NCBI GenBank assembly: GCA_964411125.1
Contig: CAYPJU010000023.1
Span: 18,521-82,520, forward strand
Length of the DNA: 64,000 bases
Origin: JBFIHF01 sp964411125
GTDB lineage: Bacteria; Myxococcota_A; Bradymonadia; Bradymonadales; Bradymonadaceae
Reading direction: 5' to 3'
Part shown: piece by piece, positions 1 through 8,573 of the stretch
Numbering within the stretch: the stretch's first letter is position 1
Layout of the letters: the number at the start of each line of letters is the position of its first letter
Program-made: the position numbers and the translations under genes
Notes under the pieces: model-generated
Told to the model about the DNA's origin: nothing
Databases searched by the model: none
Seen by the model: only the letters and a program-made list of their open reading frames with translations

Positions 1-1844
1 TCCTTGCTCCCCGCAGGGACCTCCGGGGTCGGCTCGGACGCCGGGTTCTCCCCCTCGCTGATGGCGAGCGAGGCGAGACGAACTCCAGTCAAGACTCCCG
101 AAGATTCTCTCGCGAACGGATTATCGTCTTCCTCAGGCTCGTCGGCGGCCGAGAAGGACGAGGCAGGGAATGCGAACTGCGTGGACCGCGCCGGATCGAC
201 CTCGTCGTCTTCCTTCTTGTCGAAGATGTCGTCGGGCATCCCGAACAGGCCAGAGCCACGCGAGCTGCCCTTTTCGTCGGTGAGGGACCTCCCGGGGCCG
301 TCGAACGACTCGGGCTCGACATCGGACTCTTCGTCTCCCGCCATCCCTCGCAGGGCGGCCCCCGACATCACCTGAGTGCCGCTCGAAGCCTCTTCCTCTT
401 CTTCTTCTTCACCCTCCGACTCCTCCTCGACTTCCGACTTCGCGGGTGCGGGCTTGCCGCCCGCCATTCCCTGAAGCGCAGCGGTCGACATCACCTGCGT
501 CGACGACGACGATTCCTCTTCGTCATCCTCCGCTTCGGACGGCTCCGCCGGCGCACTCGCGACGGCGGCCGCGGCGACGTCTTCGTCGCTCACCGGTTTC
601 GACTTCAGCGTGCCACCCGTCGAGGGCTCGGCGACCGCGGGTTTCGATGACAGAGTCGAACCACCCGATTTCTCGGAGTCAGTCTCGACCTTTGCTCCGG
701 CGGAGCGCTCGGCCGGTTTGGAGAGATCTTTCGCCAGCGCCGCGGACGAGAGCACGGCGGTGTGTCCACCGCTCTCGCGCTCGTCACCGGCATCGTCGGC
801 GGGCTCATCCTTGCGCGAGGCCTTTCGCACGATCACACCGGCGAGCGGTGCGACGTCCTTCGCCGCGGGCTTTTCGGCCGGTTCGGCCGCAGGTTTTTCG
901 TCCTCGGACTTCCGGGCGGGTTCTTCGGCTCTGGGCGCGGGGGGTTCCGGCGCGGTGCGGGCCGCGGCCTTTTCGGCCTTCTCTGCGGCGCGCGCTTCCT
1001 GCAGCGCCGGGGTGGGCTTCGCCGGGCCGGAGGGCGCAGCCTTCGGTGCCTCCGGTGTCGGAGCGTCCGTCGCTTCGAGCGCGAAGCCGGCCTTGCGCAA
1101 CTGCTTCTCGAGATACGCGACCCGCTCCTGGGTCGCGTCGAGCTGCCGCTGCGTGATCTTGTACGCACGGTCGTTGTTGTCGGCGCGTCGGCGCTGCTTG
1201 TCGACGTTCGACGCCGTCTTCTTCAGGCGCTTTTCGAGGTCACGGATCTGCTCGGCGGCATCGGCCTGTGCCGTCTCGAGCTCGCGCTCCATCTGCTGGC
1301 GCATCTGAGCGATGCCCTCTTCGGCGTCTCCCGATGCCGCGACCGGCTCAGGCTTCGGTTCGGGCTTCGGCTCGGGTTTGGGCTCCGGCTTGCTCACCGA
1401 CTTCTTCGCGTTCTTCGCCTCGGTCTCGAGCCGGGACACCTCTCCTTTCAGCTCGGCGACCTCCTGCCGGAGATCGAAGATGATGTCGTTGCTGGGGATC
1501 GCGGGGGCCGCCTCCTCCGCTTCGTCCACCTTCTTGCGAAGTTCCTTGTTGTCGTTGCGGATGTCGTAGAGCTGCTGCTTGAGCTCCTTGACCTCCGCGC
1601 GCGCTTCGTCGAGCTCCTTCTCCAGGGCCACGGCGGCGGCCCCGTCGTTGCCGGCGGAGACCGATTTCACTTCCTTCTTCGCTGGCTTGGAAGCTGGCGC
1701 GGGCGCAGTCGCTCCGCGGCTCGCCTCCTCCAGCTCCTTGCGGGTCTCGATCAGCTCGCTGCGCGTGTTGATCGTCTGCAGGAAGAAGTAACCTGCGACG
1801 AACGCAAGCAAAATGGCAGCGGCACCCAAAATTTCGATGAGCAT
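1..1844 (-). CDS. Membrane-anchored coiled-coil protein, partial (C-terminus off the left edge)
   Basis: The reading frame is open from an ATG at 1844 to the left edge, so about 614 N-terminal residues are visible and the stop is outside the window. The protein opens with one hydrophobic segment (about residues 2-22, rich in I, L, A, F), followed by a long charged region predicted as coiled coil (Glu/Lys/Arg heptads, about 25-240) broken by a Lys-Pro-Glu-Pro stretch near residue 150. The rest is low-complexity Ala/Pro/Glu/Lys/Ser sequence. Three related short motifs recur there: TAVLSSAAL, TQVMSTAALQGMAGG and TQVMSGAALRGMAGD. AGGA sits 8-12 bases upstream of the ATG. The topology suggests a scaffold or polarity-type protein anchored in the inner membrane; that is inference. 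No catalytic domain is visible in this part. Confidence 0.8.
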   Translation of the reverse strand, partial: MLIEILGAAAILLAFVAGYFFLQTINTRSELIETRKELEEASRGATAPAPASKPAKKEVKSVSAGNDGAAAVALEKELDEARAEVKELKQQLYDIRNDNKELRKKVDEAEEAAPAIPSNDIIFDLRQEVAELKGEVSRLETEAKNAKKSVSKPEPKPEPKPEPKPEPVAASGDAEEGIAQMRQQMERELETAQADAAEQIRDLEKRLKKTASNVDKQRRRADNNDRAYKITQRQLDATQERVAYLEKQLRKAGFALEATDAPTPEAPKAAPSGPAKPTPALQEARAAEKAEKAAARTAPEPPAPRAEEPARKSEDEKPAAEPAEKPAAKDVAPLAGVIVRKASRKDEPADDAGDERESGGHTAVLSSAALAKDLSKPAERSAGAKVETDSEKSGGSTLSSKPAVAEPSTGGTLKSKPVSDEDVAAAAVASAPAEPSEAEDDEEESSSSTQVMSTAALQGMAGGKPAPAKSEVEEESEGEEEEEEEASSGTQVMSGAALRGMAGDEESDVEPESFDGPGRSLTDEKGSSRGSGLFGMPDDIFDKKEDDEVDPARSTQFAFPASSFSAADEPEEDDNPFARESSGVLTGVRLASLAISEGENPASEPTPEVPAGSK

Positions 1845-1860
1845 GATGTCGTCCTACGAG

Positions 1861-1894
1861 GCCCCGGCGCGGGGCTATCCGGTTCTGAGAACCG
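1861..1894. promoter_or_regulatory. Two short palindromes between minus-strand genes
   Basis: The 209-base gap between the two leftmost genes holds GCCCC-GGCGC-GGGGC at 1861-1875 and the near-perfect palindrome CGGTTCT-G-AGAACCG at 1880-1894. They lie 17-50 bases upstream of the coiled-coil gene. They could be an operator for that gene or the terminator of the upstream lipoprotein gene. There is no T-tract, so an operator is slightly favoured. No other gene is visible in the gap. Confidence 0.3.
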
Positions 1895-2053
1895 TCGGAA
1901 ACGGATGGTCGAAAGCACCGGAGTTCTAGCCCCTGTGCGGGATAAGGTCAACTCGGCGGGAAGCGGTGTCGGGGACTTTGGAGCGCGATAGATTCGCAGT
2001 TCGAACGCAGGAGCGGCGGGCGCCGCTCCCGCGGGGAGGTCCTGGGAGGAACC

Positions 2054-4348
2054 TCAGTCACGATCGCCGAGGATCCTCAGGCCGGTCTCCCCCTTCCCAA
2101 ACTCGGACGGCGCCCATTCGATGGTCGACGGAGCCCCCTCGTCTTCGAGCCGGTCGAGGATGTCCTCGCCTTTGACCGCCGCGATCGTCGTCAGAGTCTC
2201 ACGGTACTTGCCGAAGACGAACCGAGCTCCTTCGAGGGCGCGTTCCGTCTCGGCGTCCTGGCCGCTGTCGAGCTGACTCTTCAGCTCTTCGAGTCGCTCG
2301 AGGAACGGCTCCTCGAACCCGAGCTCGATCTGGACCTCGTTCACGAGCATCGTGTGAAACACCTTCGCGGGGTCGATGGTGTGCGCCGGCCCGCGCTCGC
2401 CCACCGGGATCGACTCCCATTCGGTGTGCGACACCATCTTCGTGAAATCGATCGTGTCGATGAGGAAGTTCGAGAACGCCGAGCGGCGCGACTCGGGGAC
2501 GTAGAACTCGCGGGCGTGATCGAACCAGATCGATTTCGCCATGATGCCCGCGGTGGAGATCATGCGGTGCGAATCGCCGAGATCGTCGTCGAGCAGATGG
2601 TGTTCGATCTCCTCCCACATCTCGAGCGTGACCGTCTCCCAATCCTCGAACTCTTCGTTCCCGTCGGCGAGTTGCTGCTCTCCGTACGCATTGAACTCGG
2701 CGAGCGCGCTGTCGGTGTCCTGCGACAGCTCCTGATAATCCTCGAGGAAGGGCCGAGCGGCGCGCTTGCGACCGAGCGACCGATCGACGCCGATCCGCCA
2801 CTCGACGAACATGTCGTACTGGTCGTCGAAGTCGAGATCGTTGGATGCGGCGAGCTCTTCGTCGATGTCGTCGAGGGCCACAGCGTACTCGTGGAAGGCG
2901 TCGTAGACGGCATTCGCGACGTTCTCCAGATGCTCGACCTCCTCGGCCGTGGTCGGGGTCGCGAACTCGTCGGGGTGCGGCGTCGCGGTGTTGGCGACGC
3001 GCGACTCGACCTCTTCGCCGGAGAGGATGCGCTCACCGAGGGCCTGAAGCTGTTCGGCCTGCGTTTGCACGGCCGCGCCGAGCTCTCCCGCCGCGATCTT
3101 CTCGGCGATGAGATTGTTGGCCGATTCGATTCGCGTCAGCCCGTTTCGGTAGTACTTCGTGAGCCCCGCCATCGAGGCCTCGTTGAGGTGATAGCGGCTG
3201 CGCTCGCTGCGGATGTGGAGCTTGGGGTTGAGCAGCAGGACGTCGGGAAGTCCCTGGACGTCGGGGAGCACGTCGAGCTCTTCGAGCCGGCGATAGACCG
3301 CCTCCATCGGAGCGACCGGTGCCCGACTTCCGTTCCATGCCACCGTGCCGCTCATCACGTCGGTGTCGAGCGACTCCACATGCCGGTCCGGACTGTCGGT
3401 GCGCACGTCGATCTTCGCCGCGCGCTTGATCCCTTCTTCGTCGATCGCTCCGTCGAACTTCGCCGCGATGAGGAGCCGACGAATGTCGACGTCGTTGTCC
3501 CAGCGAATTCGGCCGCGAGCGACCATGCCGTTGTCGAGCAAGAGATGCTCGGTCGTGTCGTAATAGATGTCGTCCATGATGTCGGTGCCGACCGAAAGTT
3601 CACGGTCGCGGTCCGGCTCTTCCTCGTCGGGCTCGTAGCGGCCCGACTCGATCGACAGCGCGACGTAAGGGAGCGCCTCGCGGACCGCCATCGATTCGTC
3701 ATCCCACCGAACCTCGTCGGGCTCGTAGTCGTAGGTCAGCCCTTCCATCCCGTCGTAACGACGCAGGCGGCTGAAGATCGTACGCCCTCGCGAATCGGTG
3801 TCGCTCAAGATCGCGTTGAGAAGCGGAGCTTCGATCCCATGAACCGTCGTCGCCGCTTCCAGTTCGACGTTGTCGCGCGCCCAGCCTCCGCCTGTGGAAC
3901 CGGCGAACGTGTTCCGGTCGATGTAGGGTCGGTCGATCGTGGCGATGCAGCGCGTCTCGATCGCCGCGACGAGCTGCTCGAGCGTCGTCGGCCCGACCCA
4001 ACTGACGTCGTCGAGCTGCAGGAAGTCGTCGAACAAGTTGTCGTCGCCGGTACCGATCTGTCCGTCGGCTCCCTGGCGATGCTTCCAGATCGAGTTCGCG
4101 GCACGCGAGTTGACCCCCATCGCCTTCAAAGCGTCGGCGTCGGACGTCGACTCGTTGACGAGCTTGAGCGCTTCGGTCATCTGACAGTCACTGAACCGCC
4201 CGTCCGACTTGGCACCCACACCTCCGAACGAGGCGAACTCGTCGTCTCCGGGGACCGGAGCCTCGTCTTCGACCGCCTGACCACAGCCCAACAGGGCAAA
4301 CGATGCGGCGATGAGGGCCGCTCCAACCTGGTGTTTGCTCAGTTTCAT
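2054..4348 (-). CDS. Large lipoprotein with N-terminal helix-hairpin-helix-like segment, function unknown
   Basis: This encodes 764 residues. The start is placed at MKLSKHQVG because GGAGAGAG lies directly before it and it begins a lipoprotein signal peptide ending in LLGC; a longer in-frame start 33 bases upstream would put polar residues before the signal. After a short acidic linker, residues about 50-135 read like a helix-hairpin-helix module (alpha-helical, with the pattern VNSRAANSIWKHR and later WVGPTTLEQLVAAIE). The rest is acidic and mostly helical, with no motif I recognise. The gene follows the 4378-5547 lipoprotein with a 29-base gap in the same direction, so the two are probably co-transcribed. 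Probably an envelope protein; no enzymatic role can be assigned. Confidence 0.85.
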   Translation of the reverse strand: MKLSKHQVGAALIAASFALLGCGQAVEDEAPVPGDDEFASFGGVGAKSDGRFSDCQMTEALKLVNESTSDADALKAMGVNSRAANSIWKHRQGADGQIGTGDDNLFDDFLQLDDVSWVGPTTLEQLVAAIETRCIATIDRPYIDRNTFAGSTGGGWARDNVELEAATTVHGIEAPLLNAILSDTDSRGRTIFSRLRRYDGMEGLTYDYEPDEVRWDDESMAVREALPYVALSIESGRYEPDEEEPDRDRELSVGTDIMDDIYYDTTEHLLLDNGMVARGRIRWDNDVDIRRLLIAAKFDGAIDEEGIKRAAKIDVRTDSPDRHVESLDTDVMSGTVAWNGSRAPVAPMEAVYRRLEELDVLPDVQGLPDVLLLNPKLHIRSERSRYHLNEASMAGLTKYYRNGLTRIESANNLIAEKIAAGELGAAVQTQAEQLQALGERILSGEEVESRVANTATPHPDEFATPTTAEEVEHLENVANAVYDAFHEYAVALDDIDEELAASNDLDFDDQYDMFVEWRIGVDRSLGRKRAARPFLEDYQELSQDTDSALAEFNAYGEQQLADGNEEFEDWETVTLEMWEEIEHHLLDDDLGDSHRMISTAGIMAKSIWFDHAREFYVPESRRSAFSNFLIDTIDFTKMVSHTEWESIPVGERGPAHTIDPAKVFHTMLVNEVQIELGFEEPFLERLEELKSQLDSGQDAETERALEGARFVFGKYRETLTTIAAVKGEDILDRLEDEGAPSTIEWAPSEFGKGETGLRILGDRD

Positions 4349-4377
4349 CTCTCTCTCCGTGTGCTCTGTAGTTTCGG

Positions 4378-5547
4378 TCACTGGCCAGCGGAAGTCACGA
4401 CACCGTTTTCACGGATGGGCACGCCGTGACGCGTGTTGCCGTACCGAAGGGAAATGTTCGGCGAAATCTCGAAGCCCCACGCCTCCAGCAGCGTGATGGG
4501 ATCGATGAAGTTTGCTTCGCCGCGAGCGGCGAGTTTGCTGGGCCGGCCCGACATCTCGATCCCCACGACGACCCCGTCGCGGATGTCGAGGTGGCCGTTG
4601 TAGAGCAGATGTTTGCCCCGGCTCAGATGGGGGTTGGTCAGGATGAGGTCCTGCAGGAACGACCGCCGCGACGCGGGGAGGCAATGGAAAGTGCCGTCCG
4701 AAAGGATCGCGACGTTGTTGGCCCACTTCTGTCCCGAACGACCTCGGGCGTAGATGTCGGGGTGATACACTTCGTCGTAGTGCGCGAGAACGTTGCCCGT
4801 ACCGCCGACCGCCTCCTCGTAGCGGGCGGCCTCGTAGTCGAAGCCCTGCGGGTGGGTCAGAGTCTCGGTGCCCACGATTCGGTTGTAGACGACGTCGGTG
4901 TCCTCGAGGTCGGCGGTCAGCGCCGCGGGCGTCACCTCCGTGTAGTCGAACGCCATGTTCTCCATCGCAGGCGTCGTCGCCGGATAGGGCGTCCAGACCC
5001 GCTCGCCGTCGTCGTCGATTTCGTTGACGTCATAGGCGACCGCACCGTTGAGGCGCGCTGTCGCGACCATCTCTATCACCGCCGGCGGGAGCTCGGTGCC
5101 GGCGAACGAGCGACCGCTGAGGACCTGTTCGGCTTCGTCGTCCGGCAGGTTCGCGACCAGGGCGAGCTCGAGCGCTCGCTCCTTCGCTTCGTCGGCGACG
5201 ATGTAGCTGTCGTCCTCGGGATTCAGGGAGTCGCGGATGGCGAGGATCTCTCCGCGTGACACGCGGCCTCCCGTCTCGGCGAACATCGAATCGATGTCGT
5301 CCGCGGTGAGCACGCCGTCGGCTTTCGCCGCGTTGAACGCCGAGATCACGGACTCCGTGTCCGCCTTGCCGAGGTGCTCGTCGACCCGCTCGGGGCCCCA
5401 TTCACCATCGACCTCCTGCGCCGCGCACGCTCGCATTCCGCACGGAATCTCGTCGCCCGCGTCGGTCGGAGCCGTCGGCTCGTCCACGTTGCCGCATGCC
5501 GCGAGGACGAGGAAGAAACACGTCGCCCATCGTTTCGAATTCTTCAT
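4378..5547 (-). CDS. Lipoprotein of unknown function
   Basis: This encodes 389 residues starting at MKNSKRW, with a signal peptide ending in VLAAC (lipobox LAAC). The frame extends 31 codons upstream, but those residues are polar and would precede the signal. After a short Asp/Thr linker there is a Cys pair (CGMRAC), then a helical acidic region (VISAFNAAKADGVLTADDIDSMF) that recalls the EF-hand or helix-hairpin-helix-like openings of neighbouring lipoproteins. The C-terminal 150 residues (from about GNVLAHYDEVY to the end) look like a compact mixed alpha/beta domain with His and Asp residues, but I do not recognise the family. It lies upstream of the 2054-4348 lipoprotein in the same probable operon. 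Confidence 0.82.
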   Translation of the reverse strand: MKNSKRWATCFFLVLAACGNVDEPTAPTDAGDEIPCGMRACAAQEVDGEWGPERVDEHLGKADTESVISAFNAAKADGVLTADDIDSMFAETGGRVSRGEILAIRDSLNPEDDSYIVADEAKERALELALVANLPDDEAEQVLSGRSFAGTELPPAVIEMVATARLNGAVAYDVNEIDDDGERVWTPYPATTPAMENMAFDYTEVTPAALTADLEDTDVVYNRIVGTETLTHPQGFDYEAARYEEAVGGTGNVLAHYDEVYHPDIYARGRSGQKWANNVAILSDGTFHCLPASRRSFLQDLILTNPHLSRGKHLLYNGHLDIRDGVVVGIEMSGRPSKLAARGEANFIDPITLLEAWGFEISPNISLRYGNTRHGVPIRENGVVTSAGQ

Positions 5548-5656
5548 CACCACCACCGGACCGGATACCAGAACCGCATGTTCGGTTTGCAGGTGGCGTG
5601 CCAGATCCAACTCGACGGATTCATGCGGATTTCGGAGCATCCGAGGCGACCGGAGT

Positions 5657-5672
5657 GGTCACTGGAGTGACC
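5657..5672. promoter_or_regulatory. Perfect palindrome between two lipoprotein operons
   Basis: GGTCACT-GG-AGTGACC is a perfect 7-base inverted repeat 110 bases upstream of the 4378-5547 gene and 43 bases after the stop of the 5715-8573 gene. It could be a dimeric regulator site or a weak terminator. No T-tract follows on the minus strand. The 167-base gap holds no other recognisable signal. Confidence 0.3.
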
Positions 5673-5714
5673 GATCGAGGCATGGAGGCGACAGTGTCGG
5701 TCCGCCGTACCGAC

Positions 5715-8573
5715 TCAGCGAACGACGGCGTATCCCTGGGCGGGATCGTCCAGGTTCCGGACGTGCACGAAGTTGTCGTTCGGATCGGGAGACAGCAACA
5801 GCGTTCCGGGCGGAAGGCCAGGGACCCAGGCGACGTCCGTCGGGTAGAGACCTTCCACGCACTGCTGACCGTTCGAGTTGCACGTCGGATACTCGAGCGG
5901 TTCGAACCCGCTCGCGATCTGGAAGGTGTAGCTGAGGTCTCGGGTCGGCTCGATCGCCTCGGGGTCGTAACCCGGGAACATGTAGAACGCGTAGTAGGGC
6001 CCCTGGAAGATCTCTCCCGAAGCGACCCTCGACTGCGCTCGATCCGCACCGTACCGCGCCACGCACTCCCCGAGCGCGCTCGTGAACGCGGACTCTTGCC
6101 CGAGGTTGTCGGCGACGACCGTCCAGACACCGACCGGCCGGATCGCGTAGCTGACCGCCGTCTCGAAGCAGGAGCGAGTGACGACGTCTTCGGCGAGCCC
6201 TTCTTCTCCCTCCACGGGCGCGACGCGGATCGCGTCAGCCCGAACCTGGACGATGTCGTACTCCAGGTCGCCCTCGACCTCGCAATCGTCGAGCGGGGAG
6301 CTGATGATCTGGAACCGGTCGCCTACCCGAACATCCGCTTCGCAAGCGTCCGCGCCGATGTCGACCCACAGCGTCCCATCTTCTTCGGCCTCTTCGGCGA
6401 GGACCGCATCGGCACCGCCGGCAGCCTCGAGCGCCCCCTCGTACGTCACCGTGATCGTGTCGTCGACGACCATCGCGTCGTACGAACGGGTCGCGACGAA
6501 CGGCTCGGGGGTTCCCGATTCGACGTCGAAGGCGACGGTGTGGAGCTCGGCGAGCGTGGCACGGTCACGGTCTTCGAGAGCGGCGACGTCGGTCGGGTCG
6601 ACCGTCGCGGCCGACACTTCGAACGGCTGCGGCGTCAGAGGTGACGTGCACTTCAGATCCTGAGGGGCGGAAGGATTGTCGGCCGCGTATTCGGTGAGCG
6701 CCTCGACGAAGGCGTCGGGCTGTTCACACGTTCCGTTGCCGAGCACGCGCGCCTGGTCCACTCCGGCATCGACCAGCGTGAAGCGCGGGTTGTGCAGGAC
6801 GGAGACGCCGTCGCGGAAGAAACCACGCTCGCAGAGGTCGAACTGCGTGAAGCTGAACGCTTCGCACGGCTCGCAATCTTCGCTGCCCGACTCCACGCAT
6901 TCGGCGCAGGCGACGAACTCTTCGCTCAGACACGAGGCGGGGAGCTCCGGGTCGTCCGCGACGACGCGGAACGTCGCCGACACCAGCGGGAACGGAGGAA
7001 TCTCGAGACAGATCGATTCGCGCTCGCCCTGCTCCATCGCCCAGAACTCGGCGTCGCTCACGGGCTCTTCTCCCGTGATCTCGCAGAAGGTGACGAGCGT
7101 CTCGACGTACTGCACCGAGCCTGCGTTCGAGGAGACGTACGCGCCGAAGTCGTAGCGCATCACCACGTGTTCGTCGTCGTCGGGGTCGGTCCACACGCGG
7201 GTGCGCTCGATCGCCCCTTCGACCGCCAGCGGTGACGGGATGACGTCGATGCCGAGCTCGACGTCGTACGCATCGAACTGGGGCGCGTGGGCGCGGCCCG
7301 CGTCGATCAGACGCTTGCGGCGCCGGTCGACGACGAGCACTTGCTCGCCGGCGCGGTCGGTCACGTAGACGAAAGCTCCGTGGGTGTCGGTCCCGATCGC
7401 GTCGAAGCCGAGCTTGCGGACCGCCTCTTCGGTGCGACCGCTCGGCCCGTAGCACGCCGCGTCGGCGGGGTAATCCACGTCTCCGTCGCCATCGTTGTCC
7501 GTCTCGTCGCTGCACGCGCTGAGCGGGGGCTCTGCGAAGGTCGGGACGTCCTCGGCCATGCCGGAGGCCGCCATGCATTCTGGATCGTCGCGATCGAACA
7601 GGCCGTCGCCGTCGTCGTCCAACCCGTTGGCGCACACGTCGACCGCCTGTCGGCCGTTCCCGAGCTCGGACTCGGCACCGCGCGGACCGAAGCACTGTGG
7701 GTCCCCCTGGTCGACACGGCCGTCGCCGTCGTTGTCGAGGCCGTCGCTACAGTCGTAGGTGAGCGAGACGTTCGCCGTGATGCACGGCTTCTCGTCGACG
7801 CCGTTCAGGCAAGGGGTGTCGAAGCCCTCGGGGGTCGGCGCGAACGAGACGACGCTCGCATACTGAAGGTCGCGGTAGACGACCCACGCCTCGTCCCCCT
7901 GCGGGATGAATTCGAGGTCCGACACGGTGCCGGGCAGTTCGAGCGATACGGGCTCCGCGTCGGACGGGACGACGTCGCAGTCGTACTCGCCTCCGGACCC
8001 GCACTCGGTCGCACCCCCGAACGCCGTCAGCATCGACGGACTTCCCGAGGCGACCACGACCGTGCCCGCAGTGGGGTCGACCGCCATCGCGACCGGCGTC
8101 TCGTCGACCCGGTAACGTTCGGCGAGCACCTCGGGCCCGCGCAGGTCGATGATGCTGACGTCGCGGTCGAGCTGATTGAGCGTGTAGGCGGCGGTGCCGT
8201 CGGGCGACACGCCGACATCGACCGGAAGCCGGCCGACGCGAAGATGGTTCGGGCCCGGGGTCGACGGGTCGAGGTCGACGAGGCGCGGCAATCCGATGCT
8301 GAGATCGAGGAGCGCGAGCTTGTCGCTCCGCTCGTTCACCACGACACCGATCGCGCCACGCTCTCCCGCTTCGCAAGGACTGATCGTGTACTCGATCACC
8401 TTGTCCAGGTTCTCGAACGTCGTGAGGCAGACGTCCCCGCGCGCGACGGCGATCTTCGTCGGGCCTTCGAGACTGCGCGGCGGGACGAGCGTCGTCTCGC
8501 GACAGCCGGAGAGCGCCACGAGCGTCGGCACGCAGACGAGCGTCGTCAGTGCGATGAGCGGGAGTCGACGCAT
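5715..8573 (-). CDS. Beta-propeller lipoprotein with MopE/thrombospondin-3-like calcium motifs
   Basis: This encodes 952 residues. Residues 1-24 form a lipoprotein signal peptide (lipobox LSGC, lipidated Cys24). Residues about 35-250 contain repeated blades of the YVTN/NHL type (GVVVNERSDKLALLDL, GVSPDGTAAYTLNQLD, AVDPTAGTVVVASG). Three Cys/Asp-rich repeats follow at about 274-294, 313-333 and 353-374, each with the core DxDGDGxxD seen in MopE and thrombospondin type 3 repeats; these usually bind calcium. Blades resume after residue 385. A Cys-rich stretch (CAECVESGSEDCEPCEAF) lies near 575. The start ATG overlaps the TGA of the upstream gene (TGATG), so translation is coupled. Probably displayed on the cell surface or in the outer-membrane lumen. 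The ligand is unknown. Confidence 0.9.
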   Translation of the reverse strand: MRRLPLIALTTLVCVPTLVALSGCRETTLVPPRSLEGPTKIAVARGDVCLTTFENLDKVIEYTISPCEAGERGAIGVVVNERSDKLALLDLSIGLPRLVDLDPSTPGPNHLRVGRLPVDVGVSPDGTAAYTLNQLDRDVSIIDLRGPEVLAERYRVDETPVAMAVDPTAGTVVVASGSPSMLTAFGGATECGSGGEYDCDVVPSDAEPVSLELPGTVSDLEFIPQGDEAWVVYRDLQYASVVSFAPTPEGFDTPCLNGVDEKPCITANVSLTYDCSDGLDNDGDGRVDQGDPQCFGPRGAESELGNGRQAVDVCANGLDDDGDGLFDRDDPECMAASGMAEDVPTFAEPPLSACSDETDNDGDGDVDYPADAACYGPSGRTEEAVRKLGFDAIGTDTHGAFVYVTDRAGEQVLVVDRRRKRLIDAGRAHAPQFDAYDVELGIDVIPSPLAVEGAIERTRVWTDPDDDEHVVMRYDFGAYVSSNAGSVQYVETLVTFCEITGEEPVSDAEFWAMEQGERESICLEIPPFPLVSATFRVVADDPELPASCLSEEFVACAECVESGSEDCEPCEAFSFTQFDLCERGFFRDGVSVLHNPRFTLVDAGVDQARVLGNGTCEQPDAFVEALTEYAADNPSAPQDLKCTSPLTPQPFEVSAATVDPTDVAALEDRDRATLAELHTVAFDVESGTPEPFVATRSYDAMVVDDTITVTYEGALEAAGGADAVLAEEAEEDGTLWVDIGADACEADVRVGDRFQIISSPLDDCEVEGDLEYDIVQVRADAIRVAPVEGEEGLAEDVVTRSCFETAVSYAIRPVGVWTVVADNLGQESAFTSALGECVARYGADRAQSRVASGEIFQGPYYAFYMFPGYDPEAIEPTRDLSYTFQIASGFEPLEYPTCNSNGQQCVEGLYPTDVAWVPGLPPGTLLLSPDPNDNFVHVRNLDDPAQGYAVVR

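Noticed and set aside
2354..4429. Long plus-strand reading frame opposite the large lipoprotein
   Set aside because: It is an antisense shadow caused by high GC; the minus-strand protein has a signal peptide and good start.
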